Program-made: the position numbers and the translations under genes | Shown: one piece after another, positions 13,349-24,056 of the stretch | How positions within the stretch are numbered: the stretch's first letter is position 1 | Layout of the letters: each line of letters opens with the position of its first letter | Notes under the pieces: model-generated | Database searches by the model: none | Told to the model about the DNA's origin: nothing | Seen by the model: only the letters and a program-made list of their open reading frames with translations | Source: Aegilops tauschii subsp. strangulata | Lineage: Eukaryota > Streptophyta > Magnoliopsida > Poales > Poaceae | Reading direction: 5' to 3' | Length of the DNA: 64,000 nucleotides | NCBI RefSeq assembly: GCF_002575655.3 | Contig: NC_053037.3 | Location: 47,217,242 to 47,281,241 of the forward strand

Positions 13349-13792
13349 TTAACCATCATAAGAGGATGCACGCGTCTCCTGAGTCCTGAAACCAACAGCT
13401 AAACTCATACCTTTAAATCTTGCTTCATACTCAAAAACTTGATTTTGAAGATCATAGATTTGGCTTTGCAGAAAAATGATTTGCTCGTTGAAGGTGAAGA
13501 CGATGTCCTTCATAGACCGGCCATCCACCTTGGGATCACGGGTGAATTCCGTCATCATGGAGTGATTGGCACTGAGTCTACGCTCCACCATCCCTTAGCG
13601 CTTGAAAATCTCCTGCTCCACCGCCTCAAGCTTGGCCTCCACGCTTCCTGTCCTCTTGGGGCCTTGAACGTCCCGGATGTGAAGCACCCCCTCACGCATC
13701 TCAATAGCTTGAGGGTGCTTCAACACCTTCGGTAGGTAGGGGTTGATGACCTTCCCGAAGAACTTGTCCTTGGAAGAGCTTGGGGTAGCCAT
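13349..13792 (-). pseudogene. Extra ORF between integrase and 3' LTR of the Gypsy element
   Basis: An ATG at 13792 opens a frame that runs to 13349 with a single in-frame stop at about 13592-13594. The product starts MATPSSSKDKFFGKVINPYL and contains a predicted helical, Gln/Glu-rich stretch (EAKLEAVEQEIFKR, FLQSQIYDLQNQVFEYEARF) that looks like a coiled coil. Athila-type elements often carry an additional ORF here, sometimes called env-like; no membrane segments are visible and I do not assign a function. Confidence 0.55.
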
Positions 13793-14187
13793 GGCGATCT
13801 AGATCTGTTAGAAAAACAGCACGAAACAAGAGCAGAGGATTTTCTGCGATACGATAGTCAAATTGTTCAGGGGTATATATAAAGAATTTTTATCTTGTGA
13901 AACAAGTATACGAAAGGAAAACAGAGTCGGGAAGGTGCCCGAGGGGCCCATTACCCACTAGGGCGCGCCAGGTGGGGCAGGCGCGCCCTGATGCCTTGTG
14001 GGCACCTGGGTTGCCTTCCCGATTGTTTCTTATTTTTTTTAATTTTCCAAAACTGACAAAAAATATTTTTGCGGAATTTTTGGAGTCTGTTTACTTACCG
14101 TATCACGTACCTCTTCGTTTTCAAGGTTCTGGAGTGTTCTGGAAGGTTTCTTTTATGTGTTCCTCTGGTGTCATGGTTTCGATAATG

Positions 14188-14998
14188 TTAGTTCAACATT
14201 AATAAGCGTACCTGAAATATAGTGTTTAATTCTTTGTCCATTGACCACCTTCGGATTGGTACCTCATTATTAATCTTGATAGCTCCATAGTGATAAACTT
14301 CTTCGATGATATATGGTCCTTCCCATTTGGAAGAAGTTTTCATGCAAAAAAAATCTAAAATGAGAATTGTACAATAGGACATATCCACCAACTTTAATTC
14401 CCGCTTTTGGATTGTTTTGTCATGCCATCTTTTAATTTTTTCTTTGAATAGTTTGGCATTTTCATAAGCTTGGGTTCTCCATTCATCTAGTGAGCTAATA
14501 TCAAATAACCTCTTTTCACCGGTAAGTTTGAAATCATAAGTGAGTTCTTTAATTGCCCAATATGCTTTATGTTCTAACTCAAGAGGCAAATGACAAGCTT
14601 TCCCATAAACCATTTTATATGGAGACATACCCATAGGATTTTTATAAGCTGTTCTATAGGCCCAAAGTGCATCATCAAGTTTCTTAGACCAATTCTTTCG
14701 GGACCTATTGACAGTTTTTTGTAATATTAAATTTATTTCTCTATTGCTAAGTTCAACTTGACCACTAGATTGAGGATGATAGGGTGATGCAATTCTATGG
14801 TTAACATCATATTTAGCAAGTATTTTACGGAAAGCACCATGAATAAAGTGTAAACCACCATCAGTCATTAAATATCTAGGGACTCCAAACCTTGGGAAAA
14901 TAACTTCTTTAAGCATTTTAATGGAGGTGTTATGATCAACACTGCTAGTTGGAATAGCTTCTACCCACTTAGTGACATAATCAACAACAACCAAAATA
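14188..14998 (-). pseudogene. Gypsy integrase core, truncated at N-terminus
   Basis: About 268 codons of an rve-type integrase. The three catalytic acidic residues are visible in DYVTKWVEA, TDGGLHF and SGQVELSNRE, followed by the typical WAYRTAYKNPMGMSPYKMVYGKACHLPLE stretch (given here as key blocks WAYRTAYK and PYKMVYGKACHLP) and a C-terminal SSKWEGPYIIEE module. The frame enters from upstream residues (ILVVVDY) and is cut at 14999 by the TG of the next LTR. The zinc-binding N-terminal domain is absent. Confidence 0.85.
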
Positions 14999-15564
14999 TG
15001 TCATATTATCATGCTGTTATATTATCATTCTTGGATGTTTTATAATCATTTTATAGCAACTTTATATCTTTTTTTGGGACTAACCTATTGACATAGTGCC
15101 AGTGCCAGTTGTTGTTTGCTTCTTTTTTACATCGCAGAAAATCAATACCAAACGGAGTCCAAACGCAGTGAAACTTTTTGGAGATTTTTTTTGGACTAGA
15201 AGACATCCAGTGGGCCAAAGAAGTGCCAGAGGGGAGCCCCGAGGGGGGCACAACCCACCAGGGCACGCCTGGGGGCCCAGGCGCGCCCAGGTGGGTCGTG
15301 CCCAACTCGGTGGCCTCCCGCACCGCCTCTTCGCCCTATAAATTGCCAAATATTCCAAAACCCCGAAGATAACCCTAGATCAGAAGTTCCGCCGCCACAA
15401 GCCTCTGTAGCCACAAAAAACCAACCTAGACCCCGTTCCGGCACTCCGCTGGAGGGGGAAACCATCACTGGTGGCCATCTTCATCATCCCGGCGGCCACC
15501 ATGATGAGGAGGGAGTAGTCCACCCTCGGGGCTGAGGGGGTAAATGTACCAGTAGCTATGTGTT

Positions 15565-15567
<3 letters not shown>

Positions 15568-15597
<30 letters not shown>
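15568..15597 (+). repeat. (CT)n microsatellite
   Basis: About 15 consecutive CT dinucleotides inside the Gypsy LTR. Confidence 0.95.
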
Positions 15598-15600
<3 letters not shown>

Positions 15601-15970
15601 TTCTTGAGATGGCACGATCTTGATGTATCGCAGGCTTTGTTAATATAGTTGGATCATATGGTGTTCCTCCCTCTCTATCTTGTTGTGATGAATTGAGTTT
15701 TCCTTTTGAGATTTCGTTCTTCTCGGATTGAATACTTATATGGATTTGAGATCACTTGATATATGTCTTGCATATGAATACCCATGGGTATTATATTGAT
15801 TCACTTGAGGTATGCTTTGGCACTCAACTCCTGGATTCCCGAGGTGACATTGGGGTAATCTATGCATAGGAGTTGATGCACGTTCTCGTCTTTTGTTTCT
15901 CCGGTAGAAATCTTGGGGCACTCTTTGAGGTTCTTTGTGTTGGATCGAGTATTATGAATCTGAATTTGCT

Positions 15971-16130
15971 TTGGTGTTATTTTAGTACGAACTCTTGATA
16001 GATCGATCGGAAAGAATAGCTACATGTCATTTTAGTACGAACTCTTGATAGATCGATCGGAAAGAATAACTTGGTGTTATTTTAGTACGAACTCTTGGAT
16101 AGATCGATCGGAAAGAATAGCTACAAACAA
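15971..16130 (+). repeat. 50 bp tandem repeat, three copies, inside the LTR
   Basis: The block TTTTAGTACGAACTCTTG followed by GATAGATCGATCGGAAAGAA recurs at 15981, 16031 and 16081, so the period is 50 bp. The third copy has one extra G. Confidence 0.9.
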
Positions 16131-16977
16131 TTTCTTCTTATGTTCTCCGCTAGATAGGAACTTTGGAGTGATTCTTCATCGCACGTTGAGGGATGGTTAT
16201 ATGATTCAATTAGCTTAGCATTGTTGAGAGATTGCACTAGCGAAAGTACGGACCCTAGGCCTCATTTTTCAGCATTGCAATACCGTTTGTGCTCCGTCTT
16301 ATCAATTGCTACCTTGCTGTTTTTTATTTTTCCTATTACAAAACTCGATATGTACTATCATTACTACGCTTGTATCACCATCTCTTCGTCGAACTAGTGC
16401 ACCTATACAAATTACCATTGTATTTGGTGTGTTGGGGACACAAGAGACTCTTTGTTATTTGGTTGCAGGGTTGCTTGAGAGAGACCGTCTTCATCCTACA
16501 CCTCCCACGGATTGATAAACCTTAGGTCATCCACTTGAGAGAAAATTGCTACTGTCCTACAAAACTCTACGCTTGGAGACCCAACGCAAGTCTACAAGAA
16601 TAAAGTTGCGTAGTAGACATGAAACTCTTTTCTGGTGACGTTGTCGGGGAGGTGAGTGCTTGAAGGTATATCTTTAGATATTGCAATCAAATCTTTTAGT
16701 TTCTTGTTTTATCACTAGTTTGGTTTATAAAAGAAAACTACAAAAAAAATGGAATTGAGGTGGTCTCATATTGTTCGTCTTTATAATGTCTTTCATGAAA
16801 ATGATGAAAAGGAAAATTCTGCTCAATTGATAGAAGAAGAATTCAATAAAATGTTTGGCATAAATGATGAGCAGATTGCAATGTTGTTAGTATGAATTCT
16901 ATGAATATCCAAAATACTAATGATGATTGCACTAGTCGTGTTAAAAATGTTTCTCATAAACATGTCAATTTTGTGGA

Positions 16978-17250
16978 GTGCATAAAGTTTGTGAAGACGT
17001 GCCTTATAGGGAAGATAGATTTTGTAAGAAGCATAAACATGATAGAACCAATTCTTTGCTCAAAGTGCTAGATGAATTTGCTACAAAATTATATTCTCTT
17101 TGTCCTATTACTTGTGAACTTTGCAATAAGGTTGGTCATCTTAATTTCCAATGCAAACTTTGTCATGATCTAATCATGGCCAAATATTGTAATGATTTGA
17201 TCACCCTTGAACTTTATAATGAGCTTTGTATATTTTTGGGGAGTGAATAA
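16978..17250 (+). pseudogene. Gag-like zinc-knuckle fragment of the Gypsy element
   Basis: A 90-codon open stretch contains CELCNKVGHLNFQC, a perfect CX2CX4HX4C retroviral-type zinc knuckle that binds element RNA. Upstream, from an ATG at 16749, a related frame (starting MELRWSHIVRLYNVFHEN) is interrupted, so the original gag-like ORF is broken. Confidence 0.55.
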
Positions 17251-17543
17251 TTGACACATAAAATTAGTTGGTTTGAAGTATTCATTCTCACGGACGACAT
17301 TGAAACTAATCTAAAAAATATCTGTATGTTTTGCATGGTAAATTGCAATGAGAATGCTTATATTGCCAACAATAGAAAGACGGGGAAACCAATAGATATA
17401 AAAGGAATACTAATGAAAGGGTAAAGATTTCCACTTTCTCTCCTATTGTCTATCATGATGAAATAGCTGACGAGGAGGAGCTCCCTATTCAACCAATCTC
17501 ATCAATAAGAAGCTCGAAGAAATTAATTAAACCCACACATGAT

Positions 17544-18392
17544 GTGGTGAAGAAGAAGAAAATAATAAATAATAGAGGTAAAAAGGTATCTCTCCCAAAT
17601 AATGTTGCTCCTATTATTGTTGTGCCTCATGAAAATGAATCAAAAATAATTATGGAAGATGATGCACTTGATGATGATATTGCTTCTTTGTCTTATGGCA
17701 CAATGTCCAAGAACACTATTGATGATGATTTTGTTATGCCTATTGCTTGTTGTGATGATTACGATTGGGAAGATAATGATACTTCTTATAATCTTGGAAA
17801 TCTTTTTGGCACCAACTTGGGAAATTATGATGATAGAAATTGTTATACCGTTGGTCATATTTATACTTTTAATGATGAGAGTGCTTATGTTTATGATATG
17901 CCAAGCCACAAGTTTGGGGATGCTATGTTCGATGAGAATGACATGTTTGAGAATTTATTTGCTGCAATTAATGTTGGGCCCAAGATTGGGAATGATATGC
18001 TTAATGAAGATGATATTTTTAGCCCCCCTACTTTGAATAATAAAATTTTCTGTGATGATTGCATGCCTCCTATCTATGATGAGAACAAAGTTGCTACTTA
18101 TGATGATTATTGTGATGATACTTATGTTATAAAAAGTAGTGATAATTATTGTCATAATTTTGATTATCCTTTTACAGAACATTACTCTTTTAATGTGGAA
18201 ACATTTTTTAGTATCCGAGTTTCATATGATACTCCCACTATTGTGATTGAGAATAAAATTGCTTATATGGAGGGTAATAAATTTTTCATGCTTTTCAATC
18301 ATGAGAAGAATGCTTTATGTGATGGTTATATTGATGAATATATTCATGATGCTACTAAAAATTATTATGAGAGAGGAACTTATGATTCATGA
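17544..18392 (+). CDS. Acidic ORF of a non-autonomous Gypsy element, function unknown
   Basis: Open for 282 codons, with a Lys-rich start (MVKKKKIINNRGKK) and then a very Asp/Asn/Tyr-rich body with repeated DDD, DDYD and EDND clusters. Codon use is strongly AT-biased (GAT, AAT, TAT), unlike the host genes. It occupies the position of the polyprotein in an otherwise pol-less element. No conserved domain is recognised. It may be an old gag remnant or a structural ORF kept by the non-autonomous family. Confidence 0.55.
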   Translation: MVKKKKIINNRGKKVSLPNNVAPIIVVPHENESKIIMEDDALDDDIASLSYGTMSKNTIDDDFVMPIACCDDYDWEDNDTSYNLGNLFGTNLGNYDDRNCYTVGHIYTFNDESAYVYDMPSHKFGDAMFDENDMFENLFAAINVGPKIGNDMLNEDDIFSPPTLNNKIFCDDCMPPIYDENKVATYDDYCDDTYVIKSSDNYCHNFDYPFTEHYSFNVETFFSIRVSYDTPTIVIENKIAYMEGNKFFMLFNHEKNALCDGYIDEYIHDATKNYYERGTYDS

Positions 18393-19039
18393 TGCTCTTG
18401 TTATGTTTCAATTCTTATCTTTTATGCGAGCATCATTAAACTCATCATGCCTAGCTAAAAGGCATTAAAGAAAAGCGCTTGTTGGGAGACAACCCAAAAT
18501 TTACCCTAATGTTTCTGTGTGTTCACATGATTAGGCTACTGTAGTAATCATGTTTTATAGATTTTGTTTCAATAAAGTGCCAAGTAAAGCCTTTGGGATA
18601 GTGTGGATGATAGTTGACTTGATTCTGTGCAAAAGCAGAAACTTTTGCACTCAGTCCAGGAATTTTCAAAATTCAGTGTAATGTGCTTTTAATCTAATCT
18701 TTTTACAGATGATCTATATACAAATTGCCTACGTTTTCCTACTTTTTCAGAATTTTTTGGAGTTACAGAAGTATTGTTGGAGTACAAATTACTACAGACT
18801 GTTCTGTTTTTGACATATTCTGTTTTCAATGCATAGTTTGCTTGTTATCTAGTTTCTATGGCTTATATTGCTCAATATAAATTGTGGAAATGATAAGGTA
18901 CAGTAGGAATTGTGTGAGAACAATTTTGAATCTTGTCTTTGACAGTACCAAAGTGAATGGTTTGCTCTTTATCATACTAACCTATCTCACGAAGTTCCGT
19001 TAAGTTTTGTGTGATTGAAGTTTTCAAGTTTTGGGTGAG

Positions 19040-19900
19040 ATGTCGATATGAGGAGAATAAAGAGTGACAAGCAAAGCTTGGGGATTCCCAAGGCACCCCA
19101 AGGTGATATTCAAGGAAGATCCAAGCAACTAAGCTTGGGGATGCCCCGGAAGGCATCCCCTCTTTCGTCTCCAACAATATCGGTAACCACACTTGGAGCT
19201 ATATTCTCATTCGTCACATGATATGAGTTTTGCTTGGAGCGTAATGTTATTCTATTAGGATTTGCTTGCTGTTATTTAGAATAATGTTTTGCATCTTTTA
19301 TTTCAATAAAAGTGGCAAGGGTAGCCTTTGCCATGCTTATTTTGCAAGTCTATATGTTGTTGTTTCAAAACAGAAAGTTTGTCGCTGTTGCAAAAATTCC
19401 CGAGAAAATTCAGAATGATAAAATGTTGAAACTTTTTGCACAATACGCTCTGATAAATTTTCTACAGTGTGTTAAATTTTCAGAATTGTTTGAGTTACTT
19501 CTTCATCCATTACAAACTATCCTGTTTTGGCAGATTGTTGTTATGTTTGCATATGTTTGCGTGTTTAATGATTCTATTTGAGGATAGGAGTATTAAATAT
19601 GCAGATGCATTTTGTATGCAATGTTAAATTATAACTTCAGTGATTTGCTACAGTAGATATTGATAAGGTTATTGCATTGATTTATACTAACTTATCTCAC
19701 GAGTTCTTGTTTAGTTTTGTGTGTATGAAGTTTTTAAGATTTAAGGAAACCGTGATATAAAAGGAATTAAGGAGACGCAAAAGATCAAGTTTGGGGATGC
19801 CCAAGGCACCCCAAGATAATATTTCAATAAGTCTCAAGCATCTAAGCTTGGGGATGCCCCAGTAGGCATGCCACCTTTCTTCATCAACAATTATCGGTTA
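19040..19900 (+). repeat. Internal duplication with paired purine-rich AAGCTTGGGGATGCCCC motifs
   Basis: Two diverged copies of a segment are present. Copy one has AAAGCTTGGGGATTCCCAAG at about 19072 and TAAGCTTGGGGATGCCCCGG at about 19130; copy two has AAGTTTGGGGATGCCCAAGG at about 19787 and TAAGCTTGGGGATGCCCCAG at about 19842. The preceding AATAAA-GTGCCAAG / GTGGCAAG segments are duplicated too (about 18570 and 19305). Period roughly 715-740 bp. Confidence 0.75.
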
Positions 19901-20740
19901 GTATCGGTTGAGCCTAAGTTTTTGCTTCTTCACATGAGTTGTGCTATTATTGAAATTTCATTTTGTTTTGATTTACTTGCTGTTTTAATAAAATACTTAG
20001 ATCTGAAAGCTTTTAAATAAGAGAGAGTCCTCAATTAGCTACCCCTTTACTTAACTACTCGCTTGATCTTCACTTATATCTTTTTGGAGTAGTTTGTCAT
20101 TTACTCTTGTGCTTCACTTATATCCTATGAGTAAATTGTTGAATGAATTGAATATCATGAAGTTGAAATTATATGTTCATATCATGCCTAGTAGTAGCTT
20201 CACATTGGGTTTAGAAAGTGAAATATTTTGAAGCTTGACAATCACAATATTGGTCATACAAGCGATTCATGAATGATTAGTATAAGGAAGAGAACTTTCA
20301 CATACAAATATATTATCTTGGACATCTTCTATGATTGTGAATACCCATTAATTATTTTCAAACTTGAGCAAATTAGTTGAAGTTGGAAAAGGAAGACAAG
20401 TAATGAGTTATGGTTGTGTATATTTGCATAGAAGTTATATTGTCATGGATCCTCCAACATGTGGTGTTTGCCTAGAATCTTTTGCTAGCCAAAAAATTCG
20501 TACTAAGTAGAGATACTACTTGTGCATCCAAAAACCCTTAAACACAGTTTCTTGCCATGAGTGGCCACCATACCTACTTATGTATTGAATAAGATCCTTC
20601 AAGTAAGTTGTCATCGGTGCATAAAGCAATAAAAATTACTCCTAAATATGTTTGATCTTTTATTGTAAGGGAAAACTGAGCGTTGTACAAACTTGTGATG
20701 GCAAAGTAATAAAAGTGACGGACTGCATAATAAAGGTTGG

Positions 20741-22287
20741 CATGTTGTATGACCTATACAACACCCGTTGTTAGCTCTATAAAGGAGGAATGATTAAACA
20801 TGGATCTTGTGATAAAGGTCCCTGTAAAACCTATTGCCTCTTGGAAGTGAAAGACCAGTAGGCTGTAAAAGGTCTACAAGGTCAATGTGACTCCAAAGGA
20901 AATATGTAAAGGTGTTTAGCGCGACTTGAATCGAAAGATTTTGTGCAAAGAGAATGAACAAATTACAATGAGTGTTAGTGGCACGTCATGACCGACATCA
21001 TGATCTGAGTTACATCAGATGAATGTATAGAACACAAGGGATACTGCTTCAAGAAGTTTTTTATGGACTAGAGCAAGTCTCTAGACAGTTGCATTTAAAG
21101 TTTAAAGAATCAGATGATATTTTGGGTTAAAGAAAATGGAAGGACAATTGTATTCATGCAAAGTTATAGAATGGGAAATTCATTTCCCAATCCTGTGCAT
21201 GTGGATGACGTCCTACTTGCTAGTGGTGATGTCAATCTACTTCAGGTGGAGAAAAGAAGTTCTTGTCCTCAAAGTTCAAAATTGCATTTCTCAGAGTGTC
21301 TCTCGTTATAAATATCGAGATTCACCAAGAAAAGAATAAAATGGGGTATTAGGAATGTCGCATGGACATGCTAACAAAGGTCTCTAAAGTATGCATGCGA
21401 GAAAACCTACGCCTGTTCTTATAGTCAAGGGTAATGGAACTGGAAACTATGGTGTTCCAAAAGTTGATGAGAAAAGATTGAAAACGGATATGGTACCATA
21501 TGCTTCAGCTGTTGGAAGCTCAATATATTACCCTGACACAATTCACGTATCCGGGTTGTTTTGGCAATGTCCAGTCCATATATAGATCACTGGAATGGAG
21601 TCAAAGATATCGGCCTCATGCTAAAAGAAATAAGTGCTCTCAAAAGATTGTGAGTACAAAGACAGGACTTGTGAAATGTATAGCGAAATCCACAATTGTC
21701 GCTGACTTTCACACTTGGAGTTTTTGTGTGGAAAAACTCTAAAGAATGAATCAATTATCATTAATATGATGTAAAGATAATGTACAACATGATATGAGGC
21801 TAAGGGACATGCAAAAAGGTTAAAGAAACAAGTACCCGAAATTGATAATGGTTGACAACAGCGATAACCATTTTAAGTTTTTCGCTCCTATGACAACGAG
21901 TCAAGTGTTGATGCTAAACACACTGACATAGAGTTATGCGTTGTAAAGGAGAAAGTCCGGAATCATGTAGAAATGCTTGAAGCATAAAAGCAACAGACAA
22001 GTGTTTGCAGATCTGCTTATTAAAGGCTTGCCGCCCAGTGTGTTCGGAGAACACACAGTCGACATGGGTTTTATGGTATAGTCTAAGATTTCCGGACAAT
22101 AAAAGGGCCCAAGGTTAAAGAATCTGTTTCAAAACAGAGGAGTGTGTTGTAGGTGTTGATTCTATCGGGAATGAACCGTGATGATGAGACATGCTCTACA
22201 TGCAAATCTGTGATGGAACGAGTACTTTGAAAAGAGTTATTTCAAAGTATAAAGTTAAAAGTATAATGATGAGATCAAGAGGGAGAA
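20741..22287 (+). pseudogene. Decayed Copia RT/RNase H end
   Basis: Short open pieces in different frames match the C-terminal half of a Copia polyprotein: HVDDVLLASGDVNLL at about 21196 (the YVDD catalytic motif with Y changed to H), PKVDEKRLKTDMVPYASAVG at about 21440-21510, and LIKGLPPSVFGEHTVDMGF at about 22018-22075 (end of RNase H). Many stops and shifts; not functional. The 5' part of the element is gone. Confidence 0.7.
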
Positions 22288-22739
22288 TGTTAGGCTGATC
22301 TCTCCACCAATGGGCCCAACGACTCATTGGGCCCTTGACCCACGCCCTGATCGGGGGCGTCCAGCCCAAGCAAGGCTGGTGGGCCCCTGTCGCGCAGTGC
22401 TATAAAGAGGAGGTGGGGACCAGGGGCACGGGGTACGAGGTTCGTCACCGCCACTGTTCCCCACTCCTAACCCTATCCGATCCAGAGGGAGGCACTGAAG
22501 CGATGGGAAGCTCCACCGCTGCCACTCATGCACTTCACCGTCGACCTCTACACCGACCGTCGCTGCCCGTGCGCAGACCTTCATCGACGAACCAGCAATG
22601 GCCGGAACGCTAAGGTAAACACCCGAATACAGACAATATCCCACTGATCTACTCATAGTCAATCCAGTAAGTCTATCAGGTCTTTCCCAGTTAACTAGTT
22701 TACCCGCCTGTTCATCGAGCACTATCTACCTATCTATCA
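22288..22739 (+). repeat. LTR of the decayed Copia element
   Basis: TGTTAGGCTGATCTCTCC follows directly on the purine tract GATCAAGAGGGAGAA, as expected for a 3' LTR. The right end is not certain; CTATCA at 22739 is a possible CA end. TATA-like CTATAAAGAGG lies at about 22400. Confidence 0.6.
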
Positions 22740-22816
22740 ATTTTGGGTTGGTTGTGATTTGAATTGTCATGACCTTGTTTAATTAATCACCTTATATAAT
22801 CATCTCTCGTGCCCAG

Positions 22817-23430
22817 ACCAAGTTTGAGCTCTTGGAAGTCAGGCCTGTCAGCTACGTGCCTACTGAATGTCGTCCTTACATACATATCAACTTCATCGCA
22901 AGAGCCACCGAGCAGGGCTCGCAGGGACTGCTCTTCTTTGCCGAGCTGTATCTCTGTGGCAAACGGAGGAGTCCAAGCGGTTACTCCGTGACCTATTGTG
23001 AGCCACTGGGCGATAATTCTATCAGTGAGTTTTACTTCTTACTACTCCCTTCGATACATATTAATTGTCGCTAGTTTTGTACAAATGACGTGGATCAAGA
23101 TCCCCTACCACACTGGAGTAATCGTGTAGCTAGCGGTGTATATAGCGAAGTGATTGGTTTGTTGACCTGCTTGGTGTCCATGCTCAGGACCAACTCGATC
23201 AATCCTCTCCTCATATTACATGGTTCTGAACAAGTGCCTATGTTGTTTGCGTTGCAGCTGGACGCAACGGCATGGACAGACCTCGTGCCGACCCTTCAGC
23301 GACGACGGAGAAGATTGACTTAACTTACTGCTATGCATGTGATCAGAACATGCTTCATCCCGAGGGTGTGAAATACGTCGGCGGGCATTGTAACGTTCCA
23401 GGTATCTACAAAGGCTGTGCAATGTTGTAG
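22817..23430 (+). pseudogene. DUF3615 gene, last two exons only
   Basis: Two exons join cleanly: 22817-23024 and 23258-23430 (TAG). The product contains YIHINFIARATEQG, LLFFAELYLC, YSVTYCEPLGDN and CYACDQNMLHPEGVKYVGGH, which is the DUF3615 pattern found in large grass-specific families (FFAEL, Cys pair, HP, GGH). Function unknown. The N-terminal half is missing: the sequence just upstream is the Copia LTR. The splice sites are intact, so a chimeric transcript starting in the LTR is possible. Confidence 0.7.
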
Positions 23431-24056
23431 ACAGATTAATCGACGTGCTAATTAATTAGCTAGATTATCCAGACTGAGCTACATTTTACGGCTATATATG
23501 GATTAAGCATTCTATGTTGTAGCCATTTTGAGTGATTAACGTCGAACCTATCCAGCCTGAATTCTCGCCTCCAAACCGCATATGCGCAACACGATCTTTC
23601 ATATCCGTCATCGGCTTCTCTACTGCTAATCTACTTCCACCTCCTAGTGCCACCCTTCTCCTTGCTCCATGACCGGTGTTACATCACAGTTCACAGACTA
23701 GTGGTGAAACCACATACGAGTTGTTTAGCCAATTGACTACACAAGGTATTGGCAAAAACAGCATATAAATCTGAAGGAAAAAAAATACTTGTAAACACAT
23801 AGATTTGACTACACAACTTTAAATTGATTACAAATGTTTGAAGTTCTGGCACCACCAGGTGTGTGTAGTTTTGACTAAAGATAACCTTTTAAAAGGAAAG
23901 TGGCAAGGTAATAAACATATACCATATGTTTTTCCCACACTAGTAAGACTATTAAGCACTTATCGTTTGACTGCAATTTTCTCGCTATCTATGTTTTCTA
24001 TCCTCCAGATGGCATCTAATCTGTATTCAGCTTGTTATGTTTCCAATATATTTCGT
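23431..24056. other. No gene recognised
   Basis: AT-rich flank ending in TTCGT (24052-24056), the target duplication of the Copia element that follows. Confidence 0.5.

Larger units (their letters stand above)
10542..14998 (-). mobile_element. Ty3/Gypsy (Athila-type) retrotransposon, 3' part, minus strand
   Basis: From high to low coordinates: integrase core (14998-14188), an extra ORF (13792-13349), AT-rich non-coding sequence, a polypurine tract and the 3' LTR (11701-10542). The long non-coding stretch before the LTR matches, in inverted orientation, the 3' internal region of the neighbouring element at about 20170-20745; that element has an Athila-like primer site, which supports the Athila assignment. 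The gag, protease, RT and RNase H parts and the 5' LTR are missing because another element starts at 14999, within the integrase. No matching second half was found in the window. Confidence 0.75.
14999..16622 (+). repeat. 5' LTR of the plus-strand Gypsy element
   Basis: Starts TGTCATATTATCATGC and ends ...GTAGACATGA just before the primer site; about 1624 bp. It contains GC-rich inverted segments around 15235-15300, a (CT)n run at 15568-15597 and a 50 bp tandem repeat. The terminal CA appears mutated to GA. Confidence 0.65.
14999..20740 (+). mobile_element. Ty3/Gypsy Athila-type, probably non-autonomous element (Sabrina-like), 3' truncated
   Basis: 5' LTR 14999-16622, then a degenerate primer site TGGTGACGTTGTCGGGGA (16634 onward; the Athila site is TGGCGCCGTTGCCGGGGA, complementary to tRNA-Asp), a small zinc-knuckle ORF, an acidic 282-codon ORF, and a long non-coding region with internal duplication. 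No protease, RT or integrase is visible, so the element looks non-autonomous. No 3' LTR was found; the similarity to the neighbouring element ends near 20740, where decayed Copia sequence begins. The family name is from memory of wheat repeats and is tentative. Confidence 0.7.

Noticed and set aside
15971..16130. Regular repeats considered as a CRISPR-like array.
   Set aside because: Contiguous tandem repeat without unique spacers, in a plant LTR.
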